Source of the DNA: Ooceraea biroi
Lineage: Eukaryota; Arthropoda; Insecta; Hymenoptera; Formicidae
Direction: 5' to 3'
Assembly: GCF_003672135.1 (NCBI RefSeq)
Contig: NC_039512.1
Span: forward strand, 6,108,874-6,172,873
DNA: 64,000 bases
Positions 12,414 to 24,100 of this stretch are shown here, piece after piece (position 1 is the first letter of the stretch; each line of letters begins with the position of its first letter). Position numbers and translations under genes: made by a program. The notes under the pieces are model-generated. The model worked only from the letters and a program-made list of their open reading frames with translations, did no database searches and was not told the origin of the DNA.

Positions 12414-12419
12414 AATAAA
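12414..12419 (+). terminator. Candidate polyadenylation signal of SMKR1
   Basis: AATAAA lies 320 bp after the SMKR1 stop and about 50 bp before the SMC5 stop on the other strand. If used, the SMKR1 transcript ends right next to the end of the SMC5 coding sequence, so the two 3' UTRs may overlap. Confidence 0.45.
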
Positions 12420-12470
12420 CTTCTGTTTAACTTTTCCTTTCGAAGTAATCTTCGAGCGTTTCACTTCGAC

Positions 12471-15400
12471 TTATTTATTACTAATACGGTTACAGTATGC
12501 CTCTGTATCAAAATCAAAGTCCTCGTCACTGGCATCAAGTGGCCCGTTATACACGCAATGCACCGTCACTGTCTCGGTATACGTTAACTCGGAGAGGAGC
12601 TGTTAAAACAATACAATTAATAGATGCTATTGCGCACAATGTAATTGTAATCGTTCGTTCTTACTTTCGGTGTGAGCAGAAAATATTGGGAACTGCCTGG
12701 TCTTCCTGTCATTTTTACGAGTAAATTAAAAATTCGTTTTTCATTCATCGCGTCCATGCCCTAATAAAGGACGTGAAATATTTAGGTTTGTGATATTACG
12801 GGATAAACCACGATATGAATCATGCAGATAAATCATCACATTACTTATATTATATTATTTAATATTATGTGCAATAACGAACCTGATTAATTTCGTCTAC
12901 GCAGCGGAAGGGTACGCGCGATAATTCCTGCAACGCGATCATGTAAATGGCAGTGGTTACAGTTCTTTCACCGCCGCTCTGGAAGTGTCTCGTCAATTCC
13001 TGTAATTCATCCGCGTCTCGGAATTTCACTCTGATCTTTAGACCATACTCATCGAAATCGAGCTGTAAATTATTTGGTTATGAAATTAACGTTAAATTTC
13101 TGTCCCCGTACATACACAATCGATATACACTTACAGCATTTTCACCATGCGCGAGTGTAACTTCACCGGCGCAATCCATGGCTGAAAAGTAAGAACTGAA
13201 ATTTGCGTTTATCTTTTCGACGAGTTGCTCCAATGGTTGTAACCATTTTTCTTTTAGTTTCTCAATCTCTTTTGTAATATTCTCTACTTCGGCAGTCCTC
13301 GTTTTAATCACTTCAGTCAAGTTCTGAATATTACTTCGCACTTGCTCGTACTCGCGCATTACCTATGAATATAAGAAGAAAATATATCATTATATTTTAT
13401 CGTATTAATGATAAATATGCAATTCACTCGCAATCAAAAACTTGTATTTCCTGCATTGTACTTACATTCTCGGCATCTATATTCTTTGCCAGGCAAAAAA
13501 CTTTTGCTTGAGCAATATTTAACTCATTATTTATTTCCGCAATAGTAGTTGGTAACTTCTCAAAAGCTTTATTGTAAGGTTTAAATGCGTCATCTTGCGG
13601 ATTAATGTTTTCTGTAGTTTTTAAGGCTTCCTTATACAGCCTATGAGCCTCTTTTTTCAATGGCTGAAAGTCTTCATCGAATTGTTTAAATATTCTTTCC
13701 GCCTCTGTAAACTTATCTTTCAACTCCTCAATTTCATTCTCCTTAGATACTAAACTTTGTTGTAATAACGTTAGTGCAAACTTAATCTCCTCGTTTCTTA
13801 TGATGCAATCGAAACACTCCTTCAGAATTACGTTATAATTTTCATACATTTTCAGTTGTTCGTTTATTATAACCTGCGGAGAATGTATTAAATATATATT
13901 TTATAAACTGGACACAAGTTTTAAAAATAATATGCTCATGATTATGAAGGAAGAACCTTGATCTCTTTAATGCATGCTGCTTTTATATCATCGATGCTCG
14001 TCCGATCTGTCTCCATCTGCTTAATTTTACCCGCAACTATACGTAGTCTACCCTTCAGTGCTTGTATTTGTTGAATATTTTGCTGATATTTATTTCTGTC
14101 GGCCCGATACTTATCTAACTCTTTAGTTTCCTCGCATATCTTATCTTCTGTCTCTTTAATATGAAGTAAAACACAATTCCTTTTCTCCTGCAAACTTTGT
14201 AATCTGAAACATACGTACATTCATGTGCATATGTACTCGCACGTATTCTCACAAAATGTTTCTATTTGTTTTTAAAATATCTAGATTTGCCTAATTATAG
14301 CTTACCGTTCCTGAATTCTCTGTAGTCTAGATTTATCTAAAACGATTGATAGCATCGCATTTCCAGACACCCGTGATATTCTGGTTGATGTTGCACGTGT
14401 ATATTTGGACATGCTCACAGTATAGATATTATTCTCTACGAAGAGGAATTTCAAGTTACAAGATTTGTACTTACAAAATTGTATTTACGAATATTGATTT
14501 CGAAAGATTGCTCACCACTGAAGTAACACCTTAAGCTACGAGGCACATGATCTGTTTTATCTTCGACTTCGTTAGTCCCGACAGGGATATTGTGCAGATG
14601 ATACATCGGAACTAAATATTTCATTATGGTGGACGGCGCTTCGATGAGCGACACTAAGTAATGTTTAAAGCCGAATTTTGTAATATTCTCTATCGGTATC
14701 TCTGGTTGCATGAAAACTCTCTTCATAGGATCGGAATGAACTACATTGACCTGCAATTTCTGTTGGTCTCTCAGGTACTTCAGTAAGAGATTCATATCTT
14801 GTTTGTTTTCGCACGTAAATGCTATTAAATCCCGTACTGATATTATACTCTCTAAATATTTTGCGTACGAAGCCTCCTTTACGTTAATATTGAGCAACAT
14901 GGGTTCGTGCACTGTCATCGAAAATTTGTTACGATTCTCCCTCAGCCAAAGCACACCCTTGTACGCGTCTGAACTGCGTTGTCTCAAGAGCTCTAGACGC
15001 TTTGTTTCGAAATTAAGAGATTTATGTTCTGCCTGTAGAGCTAAAATTATCATTTCAATTAATTAATCTAACGGCGACTAAAAGCAATAATCGATAATAG
15101 AAGCAAATTAAAAGTAATACGATTTCTAGTTTTATATGAACTCATACCTCTTAATTCACGACTGATATTTTCTTCTTCGTGCTTTATTGTAATATTTTTG
15201 TTAGCGAGTTTATTAATTGTACTTCTGTGTTTTTCCATGTTGTTCGCTATGTTCTGTATCTGTTTCATTAAACTTTCCTCTAAAATGTATGATATATTAT
15301 TTTTTTATATATTGTTATAGGCAACGGAATGGCACAAATTATTATAATTACAAACCTGACCCAATATCGTCAATCATTAAAAATAAATCGTTCTCGAGTT

Positions 15401-16847
15401 TGCATTTTTGCTGTTGTGCGAGATTAATATCTTGATCCCGATTCTGTTCTACCTGAATTCTGCGTGAACATGTATTCTCACTTTCTTTAATCCTGTTCTC
15501 GCAGGTGAGAATATTATTCATCATATTTTTCACTTTTGTATTTTTAGCATAGACTTTGTTATTCTGAAAGTATGTGAGTAACATATTATATCGTTAAGGT
15601 ATCACTGAAACAAGCAATATTTATTGAATGATAGTTTCATTTTTCGATATACTTACATGATTGTTTAGTGAATCTCTCAGTGTCTTCATATTGGATCTAA
15701 TTTTTTCAATATTAGTTTTCATTGGTTTTAGTGTAGCATCTATCGATTGCATTTTCTTTGCTGCTGCATCTCTCACTTTCTTAGACTGTTAGGATGCAAA
15801 AGTAATTAATGATAAAAATAGCAATAAGAAATTTATTTAACAGCAATTAGTGATTAGAAAAAATTAGGTTTTCATGTACCTCCACTAACTTTCTACGCAT
15901 TTGGTCATAGAGTATCCATGCCTTCTTTTGTTTCAGTGTCAAAATTTTCTTTTTTATCAACTTCCTTTCCTTTATTGTACTGACAGTTTGTTGCAGTCCG
16001 TCATGTTTTTGAGTATTAGAATCCAGTAAACGCTTTTTATTTGCTATATCAACTTCAAATTGTTTAAACCTGGCTCTATGTTCTTTTAACGATTGATGAT
16101 ACTCAAGAAGCTTAGGATCTCCAACAGATCTTTCTGTATTTTCTAGCAATGCTTGGGCATTCATTTTTGAAAAATCTTGTACTTTATCTTGCGGCAAAAA
16201 CTGACAAAGATTATCAACCTACAAAGAACAATGGCTACTATTAAGAGATGTGTTTCAATGAATTATGTAATAAGAAAATGATATTAGAGTACCTGAATAT
16301 TATGGCTGGTAGTAAATTCTTGCACATCTTTTATATGTACTGGTTTATTATTAATCGTCCATATAGATTTTCCATGCTTACTAAATATCCTGGTAACCAC
16401 ATCTTGCTTTGTATGATTCTTTAGATGAATTTCTATTTTTGCCTCTTCACACCCATATTTTACATATTCACCAATATGAATTGCCCGCCCAATGATACTG
16501 GGCTTACCACCTAGACCAAGGACTATAGCAGCAACGATAGTGGACTTGCCAGAACCATTGGGTCCAATAATGACATTGAGGTATCTCGTAGGTTTTACTA
16601 TGACTTTATCATAGGTTCTGTTATAAACATACATCATATTATGAGTTACATGAAAAATGTACGGAATGACGTAATGTAATGTAATCTACAATTTCTCAGA
16701 GATATAAGTTTAATATTATTTAAAATATTATAACTTATTAATTTTATTAATTAATTAATATTATTTAAAATGATTCATACTCATTACTTACATAAAGTTT
16801 TCTAAATATATACAAGTGATAATTCCCTTTTCAGTATCGTCATTCAT
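12471..16847 (-). CDS. SMC5: SMC5, structural maintenance of chromosomes protein 5 (complete, 14 exons)
   Basis: Exons in transcript order: 16847-16792, 16617-16293, 16218-15880, 15785-15657, 15563-15356, 15279-15148, 15040-14475, 14433-14306, 14203-13957, 13873-13466, 13362-13135, 13062-12883, 12760-12665, 12599-12471. They sum to 3171 nt, 1056 residues, close to the usual ~1030-1100. Walker A GPNGSGKST lies at residues 37-45 and FLPQDKV near 134. Coiled coil follows, then the hinge in exon 7 (about 410-570, VLWLRENRNKF onward), coiled coil again, signature QSGGERTV near 950, Walker B FRCVDEINQ near 975 and D-loop GMD. SMC5 pairs with SMC6 in the nuclear SMC5/6 complex, an ATPase with a SUMO-ligase arm that resolves recombination intermediates and restrains extrachromosomal DNA. 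The start at 16847 gives MNDDTEKGI, then LENF-ITYDKV across intron 1. Three donors are weak (GTTCTT, GTTTGT, GTTCGT). All catalytic motifs are intact. Confidence 0.95.
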
Positions 16848-18047
16848 CTTGTTAGGTTAAGTTATTATAATGTCGTGTGCAATGAACAGGATGCAGTACA
16901 TACAATGCAATTATTTATTATGGATTTGTTTCAGAAAAATCCGTAATAATTCCAAATAATCCCAAATGCATCGTACACCTAATCAGTCTCCTCTCCCCTC
17001 GTGTCGAAACAAAAGATCAAATAATCCCTTAGCGCCAATTCACTCAAGTCCGGTTATGAACTGACAATCGGCAGGGTGGCCAACATCCTAACCTAATAGA
17101 TAGTTCTCGATTCAGTATCCGGCGTGTCTATTGCGCATGTGATAGTGCGCATGTGACGTATGTATCGTGTTGATACCTGTTGCTATTTGTATTGTGATGT
17201 TGCACGTATAAAAACAGCGACAACAATAGGTTTGTTCTTTTTCGCTGCACTTCTGAACTAGTGCAATAAGTTAGAGTAAAAGAAAATATATTTATTTCAC
17301 TCTAATTTATTAGAGATATTATATACTATTCTACATTTTTATTTAGTTTATTTTAGATTAGTTTAATTTGTGCAACTTAAATTTCGCATCGCTTAGCTGT
17401 AGAATGTACCAAATATTTTGGTATATCTACAGAATTTAAATAAAATAATACAAAAAATATAAAATACAAAAAAATAGATGTAATATGAAATTTTACCATA
17501 TTATCATAAAAAGTCATCAGAAAGTAAAAAGAACGTAGAAATTGCCTGAGTGTGTAATAACGTAGAAGTTGTCCTATATTTACTTAATCTAATTGTAAGA
17601 GAAATAATTTTCCCTTCATTTATCTCTTTGATCAATTTAGATGTTTCATTAACGAAGTCAATTCTTAATTGATCAAAAACATCTTTAACTAAAAAGAGCA
17701 GAACTTTGAATGTTCTTACATGTATAATTATTTGGAACCTGAGATTATAGATATTTTCAATTAAATCGTTTTAGTAATGTCCTTTAATTAATTAATTTTT
17801 ATTTCGTTTTATATATTTTCGCAAATAATATCTCGCTACTAATAGAAATTTAAATTATTAGAATGGATTTGATGTTTAATTTTCGAGAATAATTCAAACA
17901 GTTGTATTTTGTGCTGTACATTCAATTATTAACTATAATTTGATGAAGTTTTGTTGAGTCATAATACGATCGATGCATTATCATAATGATAATGCTCACA
18001 CTATTCAAAACTCCACTCCTTTGTTGTTGCAACATATAAGAGCGACC
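16848..18047. other. Intergenic region upstream of SMC5
   Basis: The SMC5 promoter should lie in the first few hundred bases; the DNA just upstream of the ATG has a TTAGGTTAA motif, and CCTAACCTAA recurs near 17,085. No initiator or TATA box can be assigned. A short self-complementary segment (about 17,265-17,315, AATAAGTTAGAGT pairing with ACTCTAATTTATT) resembles, in inverted orientation, sequence near 36,867-36,895. No exon seen. Confidence 0.4.
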
Positions 18048-18235
18048 ATTTCAGAGTAACTTGATATATTACAGGTACTTGTTAACGATTTCATCAAGGG
18101 AATACGTCAATTAATTCTAATTTAGATAATAGCATTGTCCTTGGATTATAACTAAGTTACAATCAACATTACATTCGTTACGCTTACGCCTTTCATGGTA
18201 AACTATATCAGTGTTTCTCAGAATATACATAGTGC
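18048..18235 (+). repeat. Left copy of inverted ~190-bp repeat flanking the gustatory receptor
   Basis: Begins near TTTCAGAGTAACTTG and ends near ATATACATAGTGC. The reverse complement of 21,001-21,189 matches it along its length with substitutions and several small indels. Shared blocks include GGGAATACGTC, AATTTAGATAATA and GCCTTTCATG. This left copy has stops in all frames I tried. Confidence 0.75.
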
Positions 18236-18319
18236 TTTTCAAAATTTCCTTAAACCATGCAATATTATTTCCAAACTAAATTTTATGTACTGTATTTTAA
18301 TTGTCAAGAATAATATATA

Positions 18320-18432
18320 AATCATGATCATTTACGCAAATTAAACACAAATATATATATATATATATCGATATTTAAGTATTCCTACCGACATCTATCA
18401 TTTGTGTTTAATTTGCATGAATAATCATGATT
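18320..18432. repeat. Small foldback with AT-dinucleotide loop
   Basis: Arms 18,320-18,352 and 18,401-18,432 (AATCATGATCATTTACGC against its near-complement) pair over about 32 bp with three or four mismatches. The loop starts with an (AT)n tract. It may be a small MITE remnant or a local hairpin. Confidence 0.7.
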
Positions 18433-18880
18433 AATTATAAATTATTATGTATATATATATAGCATATCGCGCTTTGTGCACGATCTAGATACGCAAGAGA
18501 TGGGTCATATGTCACAGCAATTACACATCATTACTTTATTACTCCTTGCATCCCAGGGGTGATAAGTGCCGATCGAAGAACGCCATGGTTACTTCATGGC
18601 TAACAAATGATCCCTACGTCCTGTCTTACTATTTGGCACAAGAAGTTGCTCGCAGTTTTAAACCCGAACTCGTCGGGACTAGATAGATTACGTAGAATCC
18701 ATGTGGGGTCACATATTTATCAGATTGGTCAAATAGAAGAAACTTGAACATTACAGACTTAGAAAAGAAACAATCATGTTCTCAACTATTATTGCTAATG
18801 TGCATTGATGAAGTGATCAGTAATTTTTAGATTGTAATCTATGATTTAGATCGTTCTTCTCTCATATCGCCTCGCTAATC
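18433..18880 (+). promoter_or_regulatory. 5' flank of the gustatory receptor gene
   Basis: About 450 bp without an exon directly before the receptor start. The promoter is expected here by position only; I see no specific element that I can name. Confidence 0.3.
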
Positions 18881-20408
18881 ATGTTCCGTCCACTGTCGAA
18901 GTTCCAAGGGCGAGCCAAGAGTAAAGTGCGAAAGAGATGGCGGTTATTCCACGCTACGGATTTTCAATCCTTGATGTATCCTTGCTTCATCTTCTGTATC
19001 ATTCTCGGTGTGTTTCCATACAGAATCAACGCTTCGACTTTTGAAAGTTCTAGGATACGTTTCATCCTATCGATCACCGCTGGCTCCCTCTTCTGCAGTT
19101 ATGGACTGGTGATATTTTATCAGAGCAACATTGGGAAAATCATCGCGTCCAACAGTGTGCCTGAGACTCTTCAGGGTAACTGCTACTTTCTGCTCGGCAG
19201 TTTTATAGTGATTGTCACGTACATCCTGACCAAACAGCGAATGCGATTACTTCAAAGTGTACTGGACGTCTCTTCGAGGCTGCCGGCGGAATCATTTCAG
19301 AAGCTATCCAGGCTAATCCATGCCAAGGATATTATCGGCTTTCTCTTCTTATTCGGACAAATACCAAACTGTTTCGCCGCCTCCCTTCCTGACACTTTCG
19401 CCAAATTTTACACAATGTACGTCACCCTGCTGATATTTCAGATGGATATGTTATACATGAATTGCGTTTGCGTGCTGAAGGCCTGTTTCAAGAGGATCAA
19501 TGATAATCTGGCGAGTATGCGGGAACTCGTAATGAACGATGAGCCACATCTCCTCAGACGCATTTATCATGAGCAAAGAAATCCGTTTCTCCTGATGGAG
19601 CTCAAGGCTCTGAAGAAGCGGCATCTAATGATCAGCGACACCGTGCAATTGTTGAATATACTTTTCAGTCTGCAGCTTCTCGCCACCATAGTCTTGACCT
19701 TCGCCGAAATCACGTTCAGCCTGTATTTCTTCATAATGCAGTGCTTTGGCAACAAATTAACCGGCAATTTAAATAAACAGATTTGGTACACGGATTTTGG
19801 TACGTCTATAATATACTATGCTGCAAAAATAGCATTGATGGTGTGGGCTTGCGAGACCGGCAAGGATCAGGCACTGAAGATCGGCACCACTATTCACGAT
19901 GTTCTTATCAGCACCAGCGATAAACAGATTAAAGACGAGGTAGTAAAATGTATTTAACTTGTACATTTTTATAAAAGTGTTCCAATTATCTCTGTGATTT
20001 CTAAATCTGCTGCTCTTGCAATCCTATTATTCTATTTCCGAGTCTGTGTCTGATTATTTTGCGTTCTGTATTTGAATGTTGTAGCTGCAGTTGTTTTCCT
20101 TGCAAATACTGCATCGCGAAAATACATTCTCTGCAAAGGGCCTTACTGTGGATGCGACTCTTCTCACTGCAGTGAGTAATCGATCACAATTCAAATTATA
20201 TTCGCTCAAATTATATTTGCTTAAATGTCGCTTATACTCTTGCATATTTGTGAAATATACGTTACTTTGTGATTCTAAATATACATCTATTTTGCGATTT
20301 TGTTTGCAGATAGTGGGTAGCATCACTACATATTTGTTAATCTTAATTCAATTTATGTTTACGTCACTTTCTTGCGAGGCAAAAAGTAATATTACGCAAG
20401 CTTTATAA
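18881..20408 (+). CDS. Gustatory receptor, insect 7tm_7 family (complete, 3 exons)
   Basis: Exons 18881-19939, 20085-20171 and 20310-20408 give 414 residues, the usual size for the family. Introns are in phase 0, with donors GTAGTA and GTGAGT and acceptors TTGTAG and TTGCAG. The N-terminal motif FQSLMYPCFIFCIILGVFPY is a typical start of membrane helix 1; several further hydrophobic segments follow. The last exon carries TTYLLILIQF, the TYhhhhhQF signature in helix 7 that defines insect gustatory receptors. These proteins are inverted-topology, ligand-gated cation channel subunits in taste neurons, and the last two short exons are a conserved gene feature. Ligand and subfamily cannot be told from sequence alone. 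No frameshift or stop was seen, so it is probably functional. No second copy lies in the window, but inverted repeats flank it. Confidence 0.93.
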
Positions 20409-20614
20409 TTAAGTGTGCATAATTCAACAAGGGAAAGAAAATGCTTTCAAAATTCAAAATATTCTACTTTTCGTTACGAAACATTATCATCTGATATTTT
20501 GTATATTATACAAAAAGAACCTTAAAGACATCTATATCATATATAACTTATTTTGCAAATAAGTCTTTAATGTATCTCGTTGGATATAGTTAAGTGCACT
20601 GTGTGAGATGTATA

Positions 20615-20620
20615 AATAAA
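20615..20620 (+). terminator. Candidate polyadenylation signal of the gustatory receptor
   Basis: AATAAA about 207 bp after the stop codon, the first canonical signal downstream in a suitable AT-rich context. Confidence 0.45.
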
Positions 20621-21000
20621 TACATTTAAAAAAATATCTCTTTGCTCATTAAATATATTATGTAAACGAACCGTTAAATGTTTTTACAATAAAATTAAAA
20701 CGATATAGTACAAATGTCGATATATCAATATAATTTGAAATTCATTTCTAATATATAGAAATATATAGGGTGACGTCTTGTAATGACTGGCAGCAGAGTA
20801 ATAACATCTACATATACAAATAAAATGACAATGACTTTTCTTTCTTTGACACCGCATTGTTGGCGATATCAGCACGGAAATTCAGCGATAAGTATAATCT
20901 TCGTGGTCTGAAATTATATCTCAATGCGCCATAAGCTGCGACAATGTGCGCGTGAAACTTTCACACATTTTGTTCGTAACTACAAACGCGCACATTACGT

Positions 21001-21189
21001 TGCACTGTGTATATTGAGGAACACCAATACGGTTTGTCATGAAAGGCATAAGCGTGATGAATGTAATGCCGATAAACGCAGGGACAATGTTATTATCTAA
21101 ATTAAAATTGATCGACGTATTCCCGTGATTGATGAAATTGTTAAAGAGTATCTATAGTGTATATAGACAGCAAGTTACTCTGAAATAGC
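21001..21189 (-). repeat. Right copy of inverted ~190-bp repeat flanking the gustatory receptor
   Basis: The reverse complement matches 18,048-18,235. Unlike the left copy, the minus strand here has an open frame of about 72 codons from a TAG at ~21,156 to a TGA near 20,922. It includes NFINHGNTSINFN and ITFITLMPFMTNRIG and has an AG directly at its start. It might be an exon or a decayed receptor fragment, but I do not recognise it. Confidence 0.7.
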
Positions 21190-24100
21190 AGCTATGCAGA
21201 ATCCTTATTCTTATCGCTGCCGAGTGACCTATGAAAATGACTTTCGATCTCTTTTACCATTTTTAATACTGTCAAATCGCAAGGTTCTCCTCGTTCTCGT
21301 GATATTTCTGTGTGTCTTAAATATATCTTTTACATGAAGGAGCAATAAGAACTTATAATTTTCTCGTGAAGGTTTAATTCGTTATTGTAAATTGAATTGT
21401 AATACATATTTATCCCGTTGTTTTACTATTTTTAATAATGAAATATGTTATAACCCCTATTGTTAAAAATATAAAAAATCAAATATATACTACAACCCAA
21501 TACTATTTAAATATAAAATGGAATACACTCGTTTTTTTCAATATCAATGATTCGCTAACTAAAGTTGCATAATAAATTGAGCTCATGGAGAGGTCAATCG
21601 CACATGGTACAAGGAATAATTCATGGTTCGTCTATATTATATATGCGCAGCAATAATGGGCAAGTATTAGCTTTACAGCGGTTTGTAGTATTTTATAGCG
21701 ATTCGCCTGTAGCGCCGCCGGCCTCGAGAGTGTTTTCATTCAGTGCGCGAAGGCATTCAATTATCTCTCTCTCTCTTTTCCTCTCTTGGGTGTAGCCGGA
21801 CCGTGATCTATTGTCGTCAAGGTTAACGTTCTACTGCGCGATAATATCCATACATAGTCGCAAAGGTTAATTTAGACTAAAAGGCTAAATGTGTTAATGA
21901 TTTCAATCCTACTTTAATGCCGCGACGCGCAGATCGGATCACGTACACAAACACGCATGGCAGACGGATAACATGTGTTTACTGCGCGCGAGCGGCGCAA
22001 ATACTTCGTAAAATAACAAGATGAGTACCGATATCGTGGATATCGATCAAATAAATCATCCGGATCGTACCGCGAGGTCATCAACGTCGCATTGGATATC
22101 GAAATCGTGATTCAGATATATTGGCAACGGAGAGCGAACGGAGAGTGCAATGAAATTATGCTCGAAAATCGGTATCGTGTATGCTAAATCTAAAGAGAAA
22201 AAAAACAATTCATGCAAAAATAACAATGTCAACAAGCGAAATAGAGTCGTGGGCATTATCTGTAGCAGCAAAATATAGATAGATTATATTAATGCTGCAT
22301 TATATAATACGATGATAGGTAAACTGAACGGAGCAATTTTCCTTGCTAATATGAGTGGCCTGTAGATTAAAATTTATATTACTTAAGCCACGAGCTACTT
22401 CGATAACAAACGTTTCTACATAGTGCAACTAGATGACTATAGCTATCTATACAAGGTGTCCCAAACTTTCCAAGCCATCTTTAACGTTTAAAAAGATGAA
22501 AGATTTGATGAATGATGGAAAAATAATGTTCTGAAAGATCGGCTTGAAATTTTCGTTAAAGCAAAATATCAGGGAGAATGATCCGCTATATCCGGGGCAT
22601 TCTGCGTTGTGTACACGTGTACACTTATGTGAAACCATAACATCTGCCGTACAGCTACGCACATGGCATGCGTGCGCACGGAGATCGACTGTTACACTTG
22701 AGGAAGCACGTAAACTTCATCGATATCGATCGTTTGTGTATCATGTACGGTGAAATTTTGCGCGTTAAGCATCGGAGCGTGCGTACGGGCTACGATTCTT
22801 TCAGACAGCCCAAAGTTCCGCTCTTTTATCTAATTCTGGCAGCGGCGCCGCGGAGAGGTAAGAGGAGCGGTAAAAGATCGCGGTGCAGCAGCGGGCGCGT
22901 AGGCGATCACGCGATTGCGCGACCGCGTCTCATCGAGTGCACCGCGGCGCCTCTCTTTGATACGCAATATTGTCAGTATTGCGCCGACTGCCGCGCGGAG
23001 TGGATGTCGAGTGATGTTACTCTTGCGCGCCGCCTGTCGCGCTTTATTTTTCCTGAAACGAAACTTTTCTGAATAATAAGCCTCGTGCACTTAAATAAAA
23101 TCGCCTTCCCTTCCGCGAGTGATGCAAAAATACACTTCGGAGATGAAGAGGATCAATATATTAAAATGAAAATATTAAAAAAAAGAATAATAAACTAAAA
23201 TAGATCAGAAAGGGCGGACAGTTTAATATCCCGCGCGAGAAATTCACCAGGATCGCAGTGGTGGCTCGTGCGCACGAGTACAAGTGTATGATCTGTACGT
23301 TTGTTCAGTGGATACGGAAATCGCGAGCGTGTCGAGTTCGTATATGCCGCGGATTGGATAGAGCGGACAGGAAACGGACTCACATGCTCGCATGCGCTGA
23401 AGTTTTAGTGGAATACCGCGAGTCCGCGAGCAGCGAGCAGAGTGCCGCGCAATCTGAGGATCGATGCAAAAACGCGACCTTGCCCGCGGATCTTTGATGC
23501 CGCCGCCATCGCGCCACAATCTTTTTTCACGCTCGCATCCGCGATAACGAATACGACGACGGAGTCTGGGATAAGAGCGGCCAGATGCGTGATTGGCGGC
23601 TCGTCGCGCAAAGTGAGACGCGATTTTAATTCTCGCGCGTGAAAAATCGCCATCGATCTACGCAGCCGCAGTTGCTCTCGGAGAGAGGTGCACGGCCGCG
23701 TGTCGAGATTCATCCCGTCCAATGAGGAGTACGTATATATATATATATTATATGTACATCGTCTCATTTGTATTCACTTCGCGAAAACCACGAAATCTGT
23801 CGCGACATGCGTTGAGACCCGAGAAATTCCTATTACGCCTGGTTTCGCTCCAAACGCTGATGTCACAAGACAACGTACGAAAAATCAGGTTATCGTCCAC
23901 TATCTCGTTTGGTTAAAGTTTGTTTCATTTTACGGAGCGTTCATTAAGCAAAATTTTCAGCTGTTCTTATACAGCGCATGGTAATTGAGATTTATCAAAG
24001 CTAAATTACCGAACGCTTTAAAAACCACGATATTATCGATGTAAGGCTTTATCGATTAGTTCAGTTTGAAAATCATCTATTTTATTCAATTAATATTAAA

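Noticed and set aside
23405..23767. 120-codon minus-strand frame
   Set aside because: Shadowed by plus-strand frames in the same GC-rich block and without any recognisable domain.
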